DNA of 11,878 nt from NCBI GenBank assembly GCA_903643055.1, contig CAHJWV010000712.1, forward strand, positions 1 through 11,878, in the 5' to 3' direction. The notes beneath the pieces were generated by a model that saw only the letters and a program-made list of their open reading frames with translations, was not told where the DNA came from and did not search any database. This document shows positions 1 to 7,533 of this stretch, piece after piece; positions within the stretch are counted from its first letter, which is position 1, and every line of letters begins with the position of its first letter. The DNA comes from Burkholderiales bacterium (lineage in GTDB: Bacteria; Pseudomonadota; Gammaproteobacteria; Burkholderiales; Burkholderiaceae). The position numbers and the translations under genes were made by a program.

Positions 1-249
1 CGCTCATCCCGCTTTGGCAACCTGCGCATTCGCCAGGAATTGGCTCAGCACGGTGTTCCTCTCGATCCCGATCTGGCCCAGCGTTTGAGAGAAACGGAAG
101 CTGATCGAGCGCAAGACCTTTGGCAACGCAAGTTCGGCCAATTGGCACAAGACGCTTCCGAGCGAGCGAAACAAATGCGCTTTTTGGCCGGGCGAGGTTT
201 TTCCATCGAGGTCGTGCGCCGAGTTGTACAGGGTGTGGCAGAAGACTGA
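1..249 (+). CDS. recX: Regulatory protein RecX, C-terminal part (5' end outside window)
   Basis: The frame is open from the first base and stops at TGA 247-249, so the N-terminus lies upstream of the window. The visible 82 residues contain the tandem three-helix repeats of RecX: a 'RFGNLRIRQEL..HGV' segment near the start and a 'RKFG..AQDASERAKQMRFLAGRGFS' type segment further on, both hallmarks of the family. RecX proteins bind RecA filaments in the cytoplasm and modulate, usually inhibit, strand exchange and the SOS response. recA normally lies just upstream in beta- and gammaproteobacteria, but it cannot be seen here. Nothing suggests the gene is broken. The identification rests on motif recognition and on the sucCD neighbour, which is common in Burkholderiales. 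Confidence 0.9.
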   Translation, partial: RSSRFGNLRIRQELAQHGVPLDPDLAQRLRETEADRAQDLWQRKFGQLAQDASERAKQMRFLAGRGFSIEVVRRVVQGVAED

Positions 250-617
250 ATGCATGCCGGCTCTGGCACGGTCTTCTAATTGGTGCGGTGCAGGATGCTA
301 CATTTCTGGGGTTTGCCAGGGGCGGCGTTTCGCCATCTGGCGCTGTCAATCCCTTGATTCCCACCCTGTCCGATGGACCAGTTCCCGCCGCGCTTGAGCG
401 CTTGCTCCAGCAACGTCGCATGCGAACGTGCGCGCGCCGGTCTGACGATCAGTGACTCACGCGCCCTTGCCTGTGGCTGCCGTCATGAGCGGCAAGCCAT
501 CAAGCACGGTGCCGAGGCCAGTCATCGTTCGTGGGCTGTCCTTTGAATCCCCCGACTGCCATCCCTGCGGCGGCCCCGCCGTCAACCTTTCCCAGAACTG
601 AGTGAAGAGAGTCCGCG
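250..617. other. Intergenic region recX-sucC (368 bp) without a convincing gene
   Basis: No coding region is supported here. The only plus-strand frame across it (120-455) overlaps recX out of frame and has no family resemblance. A nested short dyad (GCCAG 315-319 with CTGGC 337-341, enclosing GGCG 321-324 and CGCC 331-334) lies about 65 bases after the recX stop. It has no T-run, so it is at best a weak terminator-like hairpin. The region presumably contains the sucCD promoter, but I found no pair of -35 and -10 boxes good enough to annotate. The sucC ribosome binding site GAAGAGA lies at 604-610. Confidence 0.5.
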
Positions 618-1778
618 ATGAAAATCCATGAATATCAAGGCAAGGAAATCCTGCGCCAGGCCGGTGTCCCTGTTCCCCGGGGTTATCCGGCGTTCAGCGT
701 GCAGGAAGCCAGCGATGCGGCTCAAAAGCTGGGCGGGCCGGTCTGGGTCGTGAAGGCGCAGATTCATGCGGGCGGCCGTGGCAAAGGCGGTGGCGTGAAG
801 CTGGCGCGTTCGCTGGAAGAAGTCGCGAAGCTGTCTGGCGAGATTCTCGGCATGCAGTTGAAGACGCATCAAACCGGCCCTGAAGGCCAGAAGGTGCGCC
901 GCCTGCTGATCGAAGAAGGCGCGGACATCAAGAAGGAATACTACGTGGCGGCCGTCACCGATCGCGCCACACAGAAGGTCGCGATCATGGCCAGCAGCGA
1001 AGGCGGCATGGACATCGAAGAAGTCGCCCACAGCACGCCCGAGAAGATCATCAAGGTCTTCGTGGACCCGCTGACCGGCCTGACCGACGCACAAGGCACC
1101 GAGCTGGCAAACGGCATTGGCGTACCGGCTGCATCTCAAGCTCAAGCCATTGACGTATTCAGGAAGCTCTATCAGGTCTACATGGACACCGATTCGTCGC
1201 TGGCCGAGATCAACCCGCTGATTCTTGAAGGCAACGGCAACATCAAGGCGCTCGACGCGAAGTTCAACTTCGACAGCAATGCGCTGTTCCGTCACCCGGA
1301 GATCGTGGCCTACCGTGACCTCGATGAAGAAGACCCGGCCGAAATCGAAGCCAGCAAGTTCGACCTCGCCTACATCCAGCTCGACGGCAACATCGGCTGC
1401 CTGGTGAACGGCGCGGGCCTGGCCATGGCGACGATGGACACCATCAAGTTGTTCGGCGGTGAGCCGGCCAACTTCCTCGACGTCGGCGGCGGCGCGACGG
1501 CCGAGAAGGTCACCGAAGCCTTCAAGATCATGCTGAAGAACCCGAAGGTCAAGGCGATCCTTGTCAACATCTTCGGCGGCATCATGCGCTGCGACACCAT
1601 TGCCGAAGGCGTGATTGCCGCCTGCAAGGCGGTCAATCTGAATGTGCCGCTCGTCGTGCGCATGAAGGGCACCAACGAAGACCTCGGCAAGAAGATGCTG
1701 CAGGAATCCGGTCTGCCCATCATCAGCGCCGATTCGATGGCCGAAGCCGCCCAAAAAGTGATGGCTGCCCTCAAGTAA
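618..1778 (+). CDS. sucC: Succinyl-CoA synthetase (ADP-forming) subunit beta
   Basis: This is the beta subunit of succinyl-CoA ligase in the TCA cycle, which converts succinyl-CoA, ADP and phosphate to succinate, CoA and ATP. It acts in the cytoplasm with SucD. The 386 residues match the usual length of about 388. The start [10 protein letters not shown] is the family N-terminus and is preceded by GAAGAGA at 604-610. An ATP-grasp domain fills the N-terminal two thirds: Lys46 and the glycine-rich HAGGRGKGG stretch (from His50) bind nucleotide, and Glu197/Asn199 in EINPL are the Mg-binding positions. The C-terminal CoA-ligase domain carries the 'IFGGIMRCD' loop around Gly320, which faces the phosphohistidine of SucD. 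The sucD start follows 22 bases later, so the two are co-transcribed. The gene appears intact and functional. Confidence 0.98.
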   Translation: MKIHEYQGKEILRQAGVPVPRGYPAFSVQEASDAAQKLGGPVWVVKAQIHAGGRGKGGGVKLARSLEEVAKLSGEILGMQLKTHQTGPEGQKVRRLLIEEGADIKKEYYVAAVTDRATQKVAIMASSEGGMDIEEVAHSTPEKIIKVFVDPLTGLTDAQGTELANGIGVPAASQAQAIDVFRKLYQVYMDTDSSLAEINPLILEGNGNIKALDAKFNFDSNALFRHPEIVAYRDLDEEDPAEIEASKFDLAYIQLDGNIGCLVNGAGLAMATMDTIKLFGGEPANFLDVGGGATAEKVTEAFKIMLKNPKVKAILVNIFGGIMRCDTIAEGVIAACKAVNLNVPLVVRMKGTNEDLGKKMLQESGLPIISADSMAEAAQKVMAALK

Positions 1779-1800
1779 GCGGAGCCACTAGGAACACATC

Positions 1801-2694
1801 ATGAGCATCCTGATCAACAAAGACACCAAGGTCATCACCCAAGGTATTACCGGCAAGACGGGGCAATTTCATACCCGCATGTGCCGTGACTACGCGAATG
1901 GCAAAGCCGCGTTCGTGGCCGGCGTGAACCCCAAGAAGGCCGGCGAAGATTTCGAAGGCATTCCCATCTTCGCCAGCGTCAAGGAAGCCGCCCAAAATAC
2001 GGGCGCGACCGTCAGCGTGATCTACGTGCCACCGGCAGGCGCCGCTGCAGCGATCTGGGAAGCCGTTGAGGCCGAGTTGGATCTGGCGATTTGCATCACC
2101 GAAGGCATTCCCGTCAAAGACATGCTGGAAGTGCGCAACCGCATGAAGCAAAAGGAAGCCAAGGGCGGCAAGAAGACTTTGCTGCTCGGCCCGAACTGCC
2201 CTGGCTTGATCACGCCCGATGAAATCAAGATCGGCATCATGCCGGGCCACATCCACCGCAAAGGCCGCATTGGCGTCGTGAGCCGTTCCGGCACGTTGAC
2301 GTACGAGGCCGTGGCTCAGCTCACCGAGATCGGTCTCGGCCAATCGAGCGCAGTCGGCATCGGCGGCGACCCGATCAATGGGTTGAAGCACATCGATGTG
2401 ATGCGTCTTTTCAACGACGATCCCAATACCGATGCCGTCATCATGATTGGTGAAATTGGTGGCCCAGACGAGGCGGAAGCTGCCGTCTGGTGCAAAGCCA
2501 ACATGAAGAAGCCGATCGTGGGCTTCATTGCCGGCGTGACCGCTCCTCCAGGCAAGCGCATGGGTCACGCAGGTGCTTTGATTTCCGGCGGTGCCGATAC
2601 GGCCGATGCCAAGCTCGAAATCATGGAAGCTTCGGGCTTCACCGTGACGCGCAATCCATCAGAGATGGGCAAGTTGCTGAAGGCATTGCTCTGA
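1801..2694 (+). CDS. sucD: Succinyl-CoA synthetase subunit alpha
   Basis: This is the alpha subunit of succinyl-CoA ligase. It binds CoA and carries the transient phosphohistidine. The 297 residues are close to the standard length of about 290. The N-terminal Rossmann CoA-binding domain begins with 'ILINKDTKVITQGITGKTG', and the central 'GPNCPG' and 'GIMPGHIH' motifs are typical. The active-site histidine lies in the 'KRMGHAGAL' loop at His256. AGGA at 1790-1793 is the ribosome binding site. The gene is the second of a two-gene operon with sucC and is followed at once by an intrinsic terminator (2721-2742), so the operon ends here. sucA and sucB are not in the window. All key residues are present. 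Confidence 0.98.
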   Translation: MSILINKDTKVITQGITGKTGQFHTRMCRDYANGKAAFVAGVNPKKAGEDFEGIPIFASVKEAAQNTGATVSVIYVPPAGAAAAIWEAVEAELDLAICITEGIPVKDMLEVRNRMKQKEAKGGKKTLLLGPNCPGLITPDEIKIGIMPGHIHRKGRIGVVSRSGTLTYEAVAQLTEIGLGQSSAVGIGGDPINGLKHIDVMRLFNDDPNTDAVIMIGEIGGPDEAEAAVWCKANMKKPIVGFIAGVTAPPGKRMGHAGALISGGADTADAKLEIMEASGFTVTRNPSEMGKLLKALL

Positions 2695-2720
2695 TCCGCA
2701 TCGGAGTCAGTCGTTTACAG

Positions 2721-2742
2721 GCCGCCTTTGGGCGGCTTTTTT
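2721..2742 (+). terminator. Rho-independent terminator of sucCD
   Basis: A perfect 6-bp GC stem (GCCGCC 2721-2726 and GGCGGC 2731-2736) with the loop TTTG is followed directly by six T residues (2737-2742). It lies 26 bases after the sucD stop codon, so it separates sucCD from the downstream membrane-protein gene. Confidence 0.9.
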
Positions 2743-2848
2743 GTCAGCCCTCGTGTCGGCCTTTGACGGTTGTGGAAACTACATAAGGCTTTGTGCGGCC
2801 GTCACTCGACAATGGCCATCGCTCATCAACGCAGAAAGAAAAATCAGC

Positions 2849-3550
2849 ATGGACTTCAGCTCTGGCGTCATATGGGGCGCTTTTGGCGCCATCGTTGCAG
2901 CCAATATTCTCTTGTCGGGTGATAACGCGGTCGTCATCGCAATGGCCGCCCGCTCCCTGCCTCCGGCGCAGCAAAAGAAGGCCATCTTCTGGGGCAGCGC
3001 GGCCGCCATCGTGATGCGGATCATCTTGACGGTGGTGGCGGTGCAACTGCTGCAATTGCCTTACCTCAAGCTCATCGGTGGCGTTTTGTTGTTATGGATT
3101 GGCGTGCAGTTGCTGGTCGATTCGGAAGACGACGGCGAAGTCAAGTCGCACGGAACGATGGCCGCGGCGATTCGAACCATTCTTGTCGCTGATCTGATCA
3201 TGAGCGTCGATAACGTTCTGGCCGTGGCCGGAGCGGCTGATCAGGCGCCCGAAAGTGCACGCCTGACTTTGTTGATCATTGGCCTCGGTTTGTCGATCCC
3301 GTTGATCATCGCCGGCAGCACCCTTCTGATGAAAATCATGGATCGCTTCCCGATCATCATCACGCTCGGAGCGGCGCTGCTGGGGTTTCTGGCTGGCGAA
3401 ATGTTTGTCACTGATCCGTCCACCAAGAGCTGGTTCCACGCCAATGTCCCGGAGGCCGATTTCATTGTCGGTGGGGCCTGTGCCGTACTCGTGGTAGCGG
3501 TGGGCATGTTGATGCGTCGGCGCAAGGCGCCAGCGGAAAAAGCAGGGTAA
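2849..3550 (+). CDS. TerC/YjbE-family integral membrane protein (putative metal transport)
   Basis: The 233-residue inner-membrane protein has about seven hydrophobic segments. Two internally repeated motifs identify the TerC/YjbE superfamily: SGDNAV at residues 23-28 (Asp25, Asn26) and SVDNVL at 119-124 (Asp121, Asn122). The paired acidic membrane residues are thought to bind a divalent metal, and relatives are linked to manganese export or to metal loading of exported proteins. The substrate here is unknown. A longer frame begins at a TTG at 2741, but that codon lies inside the sucD terminator and the extra 36 residues are not membrane-like. The ATG at 2849, preceded by the purine-rich AGAAAGAAAAA, gives the usual N-terminus. 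The C-terminus is a short basic tail (RRRK). The gene should have its own promoter because a terminator precedes it, but I saw no reliable one. Confidence 0.9.
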   Translation: MDFSSGVIWGAFGAIVAANILLSGDNAVVIAMAARSLPPAQQKKAIFWGSAAAIVMRIILTVVAVQLLQLPYLKLIGGVLLLWIGVQLLVDSEDDGEVKSHGTMAAAIRTILVADLIMSVDNVLAVAGAADQAPESARLTLLIIGLGLSIPLIIAGSTLLMKIMDRFPIIITLGAALLGFLAGEMFVTDPSTKSWFHANVPEADFIVGGACAVLVVAVGMLMRRRKAPAEKAG

Positions 3551-3608
3551 TGCCAGAGAGCATGCACTAGCTTCCTTGTGATACCGTCCTGCCTCACAAA
3601 ATACGCTT

Positions 3609-3612
3609 GAGG
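3609..3612 (+). promoter_or_regulatory. Shine-Dalgarno site supporting a TTG start for the kinase
   Basis: GAGG at 3609-3612 lies five bases before the TTG at 3618-3620. The next in-frame ATG codons are more than 290 bases downstream, beyond the hydrophobic N-terminal segments. This site therefore favours the TTG as the real start. Confidence 0.55.
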
Positions 3613-3617
3613 TCTCT

Positions 3618-4904
3618 TTGGACGCGCCAGCAACAGTTGCTCAACTTTCCTGGCTGCGTCTGGCTTTCATCGCACTGGCGTTGGTGATCGTCTTCGCATA
3701 TCAAGCGCTGTTGTTGAGACGGCTCAATTTGCGGCAAGGCCTTCTGCTGTCGCTGACATTGGCCTTAATTCTGGGCGCGGTGGGATGGCTTGTATGGCCT
3801 TCCAGCGCAGCCTTCGCGATACCTCTAGCTGCTCTGGCTTTTGGCCATGCCGGATTTGAGTTCGGTCGACGATCGATCGGCTCTTCATCTCCAGCCCTGC
3901 TTACCGAGCAGCTTGCCCAGGCCAGCATGGAAGCATCGGGCGCGTCCATGAACGGCCCCGATCGTTCCATGCTGGGTCGTTATTGCATCGAACGCGAATT
4001 GGGCCGAGGTGCCATGGGTGCCGTCTACCTAGGCCGAGACCCCAAGATCGGCCGTCAGGTGGCGATCAAGACCATGGCGCTGAGCCGAGAATTCGCCGGC
4101 GATGCGCTGGCCGAAGCTCGGCGCCGCTTCTTCCGCGAGGCTGAAACGGCAGGGCGACTGCAACACCCCGACATCGTCACCATTTTTGATGCAGGCGAAG
4201 ACCAGGACCTTGCCTTCATCGCGATGGAATATTTACGCGGCGACGATTTGCAGGCCTTCACGCAGGCGCCTCGCTTGTTGTCCGTGCCCGTCGTACTGAA
4301 TGTCGTTGCACGCGTCGCCGATGCTTTGGCTTACGCACACAGCCAGGGTGTGGTTCATCGAGACATCAAGCCGGCCAACGTGATGGTCGATTTGCCGACG
4401 GACGCCGTGAAAGTCACCGACTTCGGCATCGCCCATGTGGCGGACTCCAGCCGCACGCGCACCGGCATGGTCTTGGGCACGCCTTCGTTCATGTCGCCAG
4501 AGCAAATGTCGGGTCGCCGTGTCGATGGGCGCAGCGATCTCTATTCGCTCGGGGTCATGCTCTTTCAGTTGCTGACTGGGAAACTTCCGCACCGCTCAGA
4601 TTCGATGGCGACCTTGATGCAGCAGATCGCCAACGAACCCGCACCCGATGTGCGCACCTATCGGCCTGAATTGCCTGCCTCGTTGGCATCGATCGTTGCG
4701 CTGGCACTGGAAAAGCGGCCCGAGCTGCGCTATCCAGGTGGGCAGCAGTTGGCGTCAGACTTGCGCGAGGTCGCGGCAAGTTGGATCGAAGTCTCCGGCA
4801 GTCCTCCACATGCCACTGCCGTGCAAAATCCCCCTGATTCCAGCGAATTCGAGGCAACCGTGAAATTGGAACGTCTGGATGCAGGGCACAATTCCGACTT
4901 CTGA
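3618..4904 (+). CDS. Membrane-anchored serine/threonine protein kinase (Hanks type)
   Basis: The 428-residue protein has two or three hydrophobic segments at its N-terminus (about residues 13-32, 41-60 and perhaps 64-79), a linker, a full eukaryotic-type kinase domain (about 121-385) and a short polar tail. All catalytic elements are visible: the glycine loop GRGAMG (129-134), the ATP-anchoring Lys151 in VAIK, a conserved Glu in the RREAE-like helix, HRDIKPAN with catalytic Asp249, DFG at 268-270, and the GTPSFMSPEQ activation segment. It should be an active kinase with its catalytic domain in the cytoplasm. Membrane segments ahead of the kinase domain are the reverse of the common PknB layout, and no PASTA repeats are present. 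The start is a TTG with a good Shine-Dalgarno site. The PP2C and FHA genes follow closely, as in a kinase-phosphatase-reader operon. Thr414 in the tail (EFEATVKLE) is a candidate autophosphorylation site. Confidence 0.95.
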   Translation: MDAPATVAQLSWLRLAFIALALVIVFAYQALLLRRLNLRQGLLLSLTLALILGAVGWLVWPSSAAFAIPLAALAFGHAGFEFGRRSIGSSSPALLTEQLAQASMEASGASMNGPDRSMLGRYCIERELGRGAMGAVYLGRDPKIGRQVAIKTMALSREFAGDALAEARRRFFREAETAGRLQHPDIVTIFDAGEDQDLAFIAMEYLRGDDLQAFTQAPRLLSVPVVLNVVARVADALAYAHSQGVVHRDIKPANVMVDLPTDAVKVTDFGIAHVADSSRTRTGMVLGTPSFMSPEQMSGRRVDGRSDLYSLGVMLFQLLTGKLPHRSDSMATLMQQIANEPAPDVRTYRPELPASLASIVALALEKRPELRYPGGQQLASDLREVAASWIEVSGSPPHATAVQNPPDSSEFEATVKLERLDAGHNSDF

Positions 4905-4920
4905 CGGGTTTGAAGAACTA

Positions 4921-5730
4921 ATGAATCTCCCAGTGCTCGCCCACGCCATGTCGCTCGAATTCTTCAGTGCCACGGACACCGGCCGAGCACGCAACAACAA
5001 CGAAGACTCGATCGCACTGCAGGAGTCGGCTGCGTTGGTTGTTTTGGCCGATGGCATGGGTGGCTACAACGCCGGTGAAGTGGCGAGTGGCATGGCCACT
5101 TCGTTCATCAAGACCGAATTGGGCCGCTGGCTGCAAGAGGCATCGAGCACCGCCTCTGACACCGATGTTCGCCGCGCGATGGACATCTGCGTGGACAACG
5201 CGAACCGCGCCATCTTCAACGCCGCCAATTCGAACCCGCAATACGCCGGCATGGGCACGACGCTGGTGGTTGGCGCGTTTCGCGAAGGCCGGCTGTTGAT
5301 GGGCCATGTCGGTGATTCGCGGGGATATCGGTTCCGCGCAGGCCGGCTGATTCAGATCACCCACGATCATTCGCTGCTTCAAGAGCAGATCGATTCAGGG
5401 CTGATCACGCCGGAACAGGCCGCCTTCTCCAATAACAAAAATTTGGTGACTCGTGCCGTGGGTGTCGAAGACACGGTGCTTCTCGAAACCCACCTTCATG
5501 ACATCCTGCCGGGAGACATCTACCTGCTGTGTTCGGACGGCTTGTCCGACATGTTGGATGACGACTCCATCGGGCGCGTGTTGCAATCCCATGACTCGCT
5601 GGAAGACGCTGGCCGTGCTTTGATCGATGCAGCCAATGACGCCGGGGGAAAGGATAATATCGCGGTGGTGTTGGTAAGGGTTCGCGGACAAAGCAGCGCG
5701 CCTCGCTCCTGGTGGCCGTTTCGGCGCTGA
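4921..5730 (+). CDS. PP2C-family serine/threonine protein phosphatase
   Basis: This is a soluble metal-dependent (Mn/Mg) phosphatase of the bacterial Stp/PstP type, expected to reverse the action of the adjacent kinase. The 269 residues are essentially one PP2C domain. Numbered from the start chosen here, the motifs are: NNNEDS (25-30), LADGMGG with metal-binding Asp44, a GMGTTLV segment, GHVGDSRGY with Asp132, CSDGLSD with Asp206, and GGKDN with Asp245. All core aspartates are present, so it should be active. The start is uncertain. ATG 4921 has GAAGA upstream at 4912-4916. ATG 4879 would overlap the kinase gene. ATG 4948 gives the tight family-like N-terminus MSLEFFSATDTG but has no clear ribosome binding site. 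The 16-base gap to the kinase stop argues for one transcript and possibly translational coupling. Confidence 0.95.
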   Translation: MNLPVLAHAMSLEFFSATDTGRARNNNEDSIALQESAALVVLADGMGGYNAGEVASGMATSFIKTELGRWLQEASSTASDTDVRRAMDICVDNANRAIFNAANSNPQYAGMGTTLVVGAFREGRLLMGHVGDSRGYRFRAGRLIQITHDHSLLQEQIDSGLITPEQAAFSNNKNLVTRAVGVEDTVLLETHLHDILPGDIYLLCSDGLSDMLDDDSIGRVLQSHDSLEDAGRALIDAANDAGGKDNIAVVLVRVRGQSSAPRSWWPFRR

Positions 5731-5796
5731 GCTCACCACATTGCCATTTCGACCTGCGGTGCGGGGTCAGGGACAAAAATAGACTGAGGTCAAAGC

Positions 5797-6474
5797 ATGG
5801 GCAAGTTGGTCGTATCGCTCGACGGTGTCGTGATCAAAGAAGTGCAAGTCACCAAGGACAAGACGACCCTGGGGCGCCGCCCGTACAACGACATCGTGAT
5901 TGACAACCTTGCGGTCAGCGGTGAGCACTCCGTGCTGCAAATGGTCGGCACCGATGTGTTCATCGAAGACCTCAACAGCACCAACGGCACTTACATCAAC
6001 GGCAAGGCTGTCAAAAAGCAGTTGCTGACTCATAACGACACCGTTGAAATCGGCAAGTACAAAATCAAGTACATGCTGGACGACGGCACCGATTATGAAA
6101 AAACGATGATCATGAAGCCCGGCAGCGCGCAGCCGGCGAGTTACAGCCATGGCTTTGCTCATACGAAATCCCAGAATCCCAACTCCGGTTTCGGCAGTGC
6201 CGTTACTGCTTCGACAGCCGGCGCAATCAAGGTATTAAATGGTGCGGCCGCTGGGCGTGAAGTTCAATTGACCAAGGTGGTGACCACCGTGGGTAAGCCC
6301 GGCGTTCAGGTGGCTTCGATCACCAAGCGGCCGGGTGGTTATGTTTTCGCTCATGTCGAAGGCGCAAACCGCCCCACCATCAATGGGAACCCTTTGGTTG
6401 GTGACACCTTGCATTTGAAAAACGGCGACGTGATCGAACTGGCCGGCACCCAGATGCAATTCATTCAGACCTGA
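5797..6474 (+). CDS. FHA-domain protein with a second, degenerate FHA-like module
   Basis: The 225-residue cytoplasmic protein is the probable phosphothreonine reader of the kinase/phosphatase pair. The first FHA domain (about residues 4-93) has every pThr-contact position: Gly26-Arg27, Ser41-x-x-His44 and Asn63-Gly64 in 'LNSTNGTYING'. A linker rich in Ser, Gly and Ala follows. The C-terminal module (about 143-225) has the same closing pattern ('TINGNPLVGDTLHLKNGDVIEL'), but the Arg and His equivalents appear to be Lys167 and Lys177, so it probably does not bind pThr in the usual way. Thr103 in the linker (DYEKTMIMK) resembles the kinase-phosphorylated Thr of GarA-type proteins, though it lies after the FHA domain rather than before it. 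GAGGT (5786-5790) is a good ribosome binding site. The 66-base gap to the PP2C gene suggests the same operon. Confidence 0.93.
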   Translation: MGKLVVSLDGVVIKEVQVTKDKTTLGRRPYNDIVIDNLAVSGEHSVLQMVGTDVFIEDLNSTNGTYINGKAVKKQLLTHNDTVEIGKYKIKYMLDDGTDYEKTMIMKPGSAQPASYSHGFAHTKSQNPNSGFGSAVTASTAGAIKVLNGAAAGREVQLTKVVTTVGKPGVQVASITKRPGGYVFAHVEGANRPTINGNPLVGDTLHLKNGDVIELAGTQMQFIQT

Positions 6475-6615
6475 TGAGACCCCGCTGCAGCGAAATGCCT
6501 TTCTGCCGCCGCTGAAGTAAAGATCTGCATGCGCGCATGAGAAGTCACATCGGCGAGCATGTTTTCAGGTTGATGCCGGAGTGCTTTGTTTCCTTGCGCT
6601 CCCTGGGAAGTCGGC

Positions 6616-6646
6616 GCAGCATGTGGAGCCACTCCTCCATGCTTGC
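6616..6646 (+). other. Possible hairpin in the leader of the phosphodiesterase gene
   Basis: An imperfect stem can be drawn from 6616 to 6646. AGCATG (6618-6623) pairs with CATGCT (6638-6643), and inside a small internal loop GGAG (6625-6628) pairs with CTCC (6632-6635) around a CCA loop. It ends 17 bases before the ATG at 6664, which has no obvious Shine-Dalgarno site. It could affect translation, or it may be chance. The rest of 6475-6663 holds nothing I can identify. Confidence 0.25.
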
Positions 6647-6663
6647 CGCCCTCTGACCCCACC

Positions 6664-7437
6664 ATGCAAGTTCGCGTTCTCGGATGCTCCGGCGCCATCG
6701 CCCAAGGTTGCCGAACGACTGCGTTCTTGGTGGATCATGATGTTTTGATCGATGCCGGCACCGGGGTCGGTGATTTGACGCTCACCGAGTTGGCCCAGAT
6801 CGACCATATTCTCATCAGTCATTCGCATCTCGATCACATACTCGGCATCGGTTTGTTGGCCGACAGCGTGATGCGTTTGCGATCAGCGCAGGGGCGGGGG
6901 CCAATCGAAGTCCACGCGCTACCAGAAACTTTGAATGCGCTCCGAACGCATATATTCAATGGCGTGATCTGGCCGGATTTCACCCAACTGCCGAGTATCG
7001 ACAATCCAGCATTGCGCCTGCTGCCCTTCTCTGTCGGCCAACAGCTCGTACTGGGCGGCAAGACGTGTGAAGTGCTGAGTGCCGTACATACCGTTCCAGC
7101 CGTGGGTATTGGGTTGAGTGGCGATCAGGGGTGGTGGATTTACACGGGTGATACCGGGCCAAACCCGGCGCTCTGGGCGCGCTTGGCGCAACTCAAGGTT
7201 AAACATCTCGTGATCGAAACGGCTTTCAGCGATGAGGAGCGCGAGTTGGCCGATCTCAGCCAGCATTTGTGCCCCGCCACGCTGGGCCGTGAGTTGGCTG
7301 CGCTCGCTGGCGTGGTTGAGGTGCATATCACTCACATCAAGCCGGGAGAGGTAACGGCTGTGATGGACGAGGTGATCGAGCTGGCCACTCCACATCGAGT
7401 CGCTGCGCTTCGGGCGGGTCAGATGGTGATGATGTGA
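6664..7437 (+). CDS. MBL-fold 3',5'-cyclic-nucleotide phosphodiesterase (class II type)
   Basis: The 257-residue protein has the metallo-beta-lactamase fold in the form found in class II cyclic-nucleotide phosphodiesterases and their bacterial relatives. The metal site is visible as His53-x-His55-x-Asp57-His58 (SHSHLDH), His142, Asp163 (YTGDTG) and His224 (ITHIKPGE). The N-terminus MQVRVLGCSGAIA and the 'LIDAGTGVGDLTL' segment are typical of the betaproteobacterial members. The predicted reaction is hydrolysis of cAMP or cGMP to the 5'-nucleotide in the cytoplasm, although substrates are rarely tested and other phosphodiesters are possible. An upstream in-frame TTG at 6586 would add 26 residues with no family character, so ATG 6664 is preferred despite lacking a Shine-Dalgarno site. 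The gene lies 189 bases after the FHA gene and may or may not share its transcript. Confidence 0.85.
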   Translation: MQVRVLGCSGAIAQGCRTTAFLVDHDVLIDAGTGVGDLTLTELAQIDHILISHSHLDHILGIGLLADSVMRLRSAQGRGPIEVHALPETLNALRTHIFNGVIWPDFTQLPSIDNPALRLLPFSVGQQLVLGGKTCEVLSAVHTVPAVGIGLSGDQGWWIYTGDTGPNPALWARLAQLKVKHLVIETAFSDEERELADLSQHLCPATLGRELAALAGVVEVHITHIKPGEVTAVMDEVIELATPHRVAALRAGQMVMM

Positions 7438-7476
7438 CTTGAAACCTTCTTGAGCCCTCGTGATTGATGATCCCAC

Positions 7477-7511
7477 TGCAGCGGGACGATTGAGAAATCC
7501 ATCCCGCTGCA
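7477..7511 (+). terminator. Strong hairpin after the phosphodiesterase gene (terminator-like, no T-run)
   Basis: A perfect 10-bp stem, TGCAGCGGGA (7477-7486) with TCCCGCTGCA (7502-7511), encloses a further 4-bp stem GATT/AATC closed by a GAGA (GNRA-type) tetraloop at 7492-7495. It lies 39 bases after the stop at 7437. No T-run follows, so it may be a 3'-end stabilising or Rho-associated structure rather than a classical intrinsic terminator. Confidence 0.45.
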
Positions 7512-7533
7512 TCTGAATTCACTAAGCGGGCGC

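Noticed and set aside
120..455. A 111-codon plus-strand frame across the recX end and intergenic region
   Set aside because: It overlaps recX in another frame, has no plausible ribosome binding site and no recognisable domain.
582..1754. Long minus-strand open frame (390 codons) opposite sucC
   Set aside because: It is the shadow of a GC-rich gene with strong third-position bias. The sequence is low-complexity His/Asp/Arg-rich and shows no family resemblance.
1771..2568. Long minus-strand open frame (265 codons) opposite sucD
   Set aside because: It mirrors the sucD codon phase, has an unnatural composition and resembles no known protein. sucD itself is certain.
2763..2787. TTGACG as a -35 box for the TerC-family gene
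   Set aside because: No acceptable -10 hexamer lies 16-18 bases downstream. TACATA at 2780-2785 is only 11 bases away.
2743..2848. Possible yybP-ykoY manganese riboswitch before the TerC-family gene
   Set aside because: Such riboswitches are common before this family, but the leader here is only about 106 bases and I could not find the conserved sequence blocks.
6586..6663. Upstream TTG start for the phosphodiesterase
   Set aside because: The extra 26 residues are Cys/Pro-rich and unlike the family, whose members begin directly with MQVRVLGCSG-type sequence.
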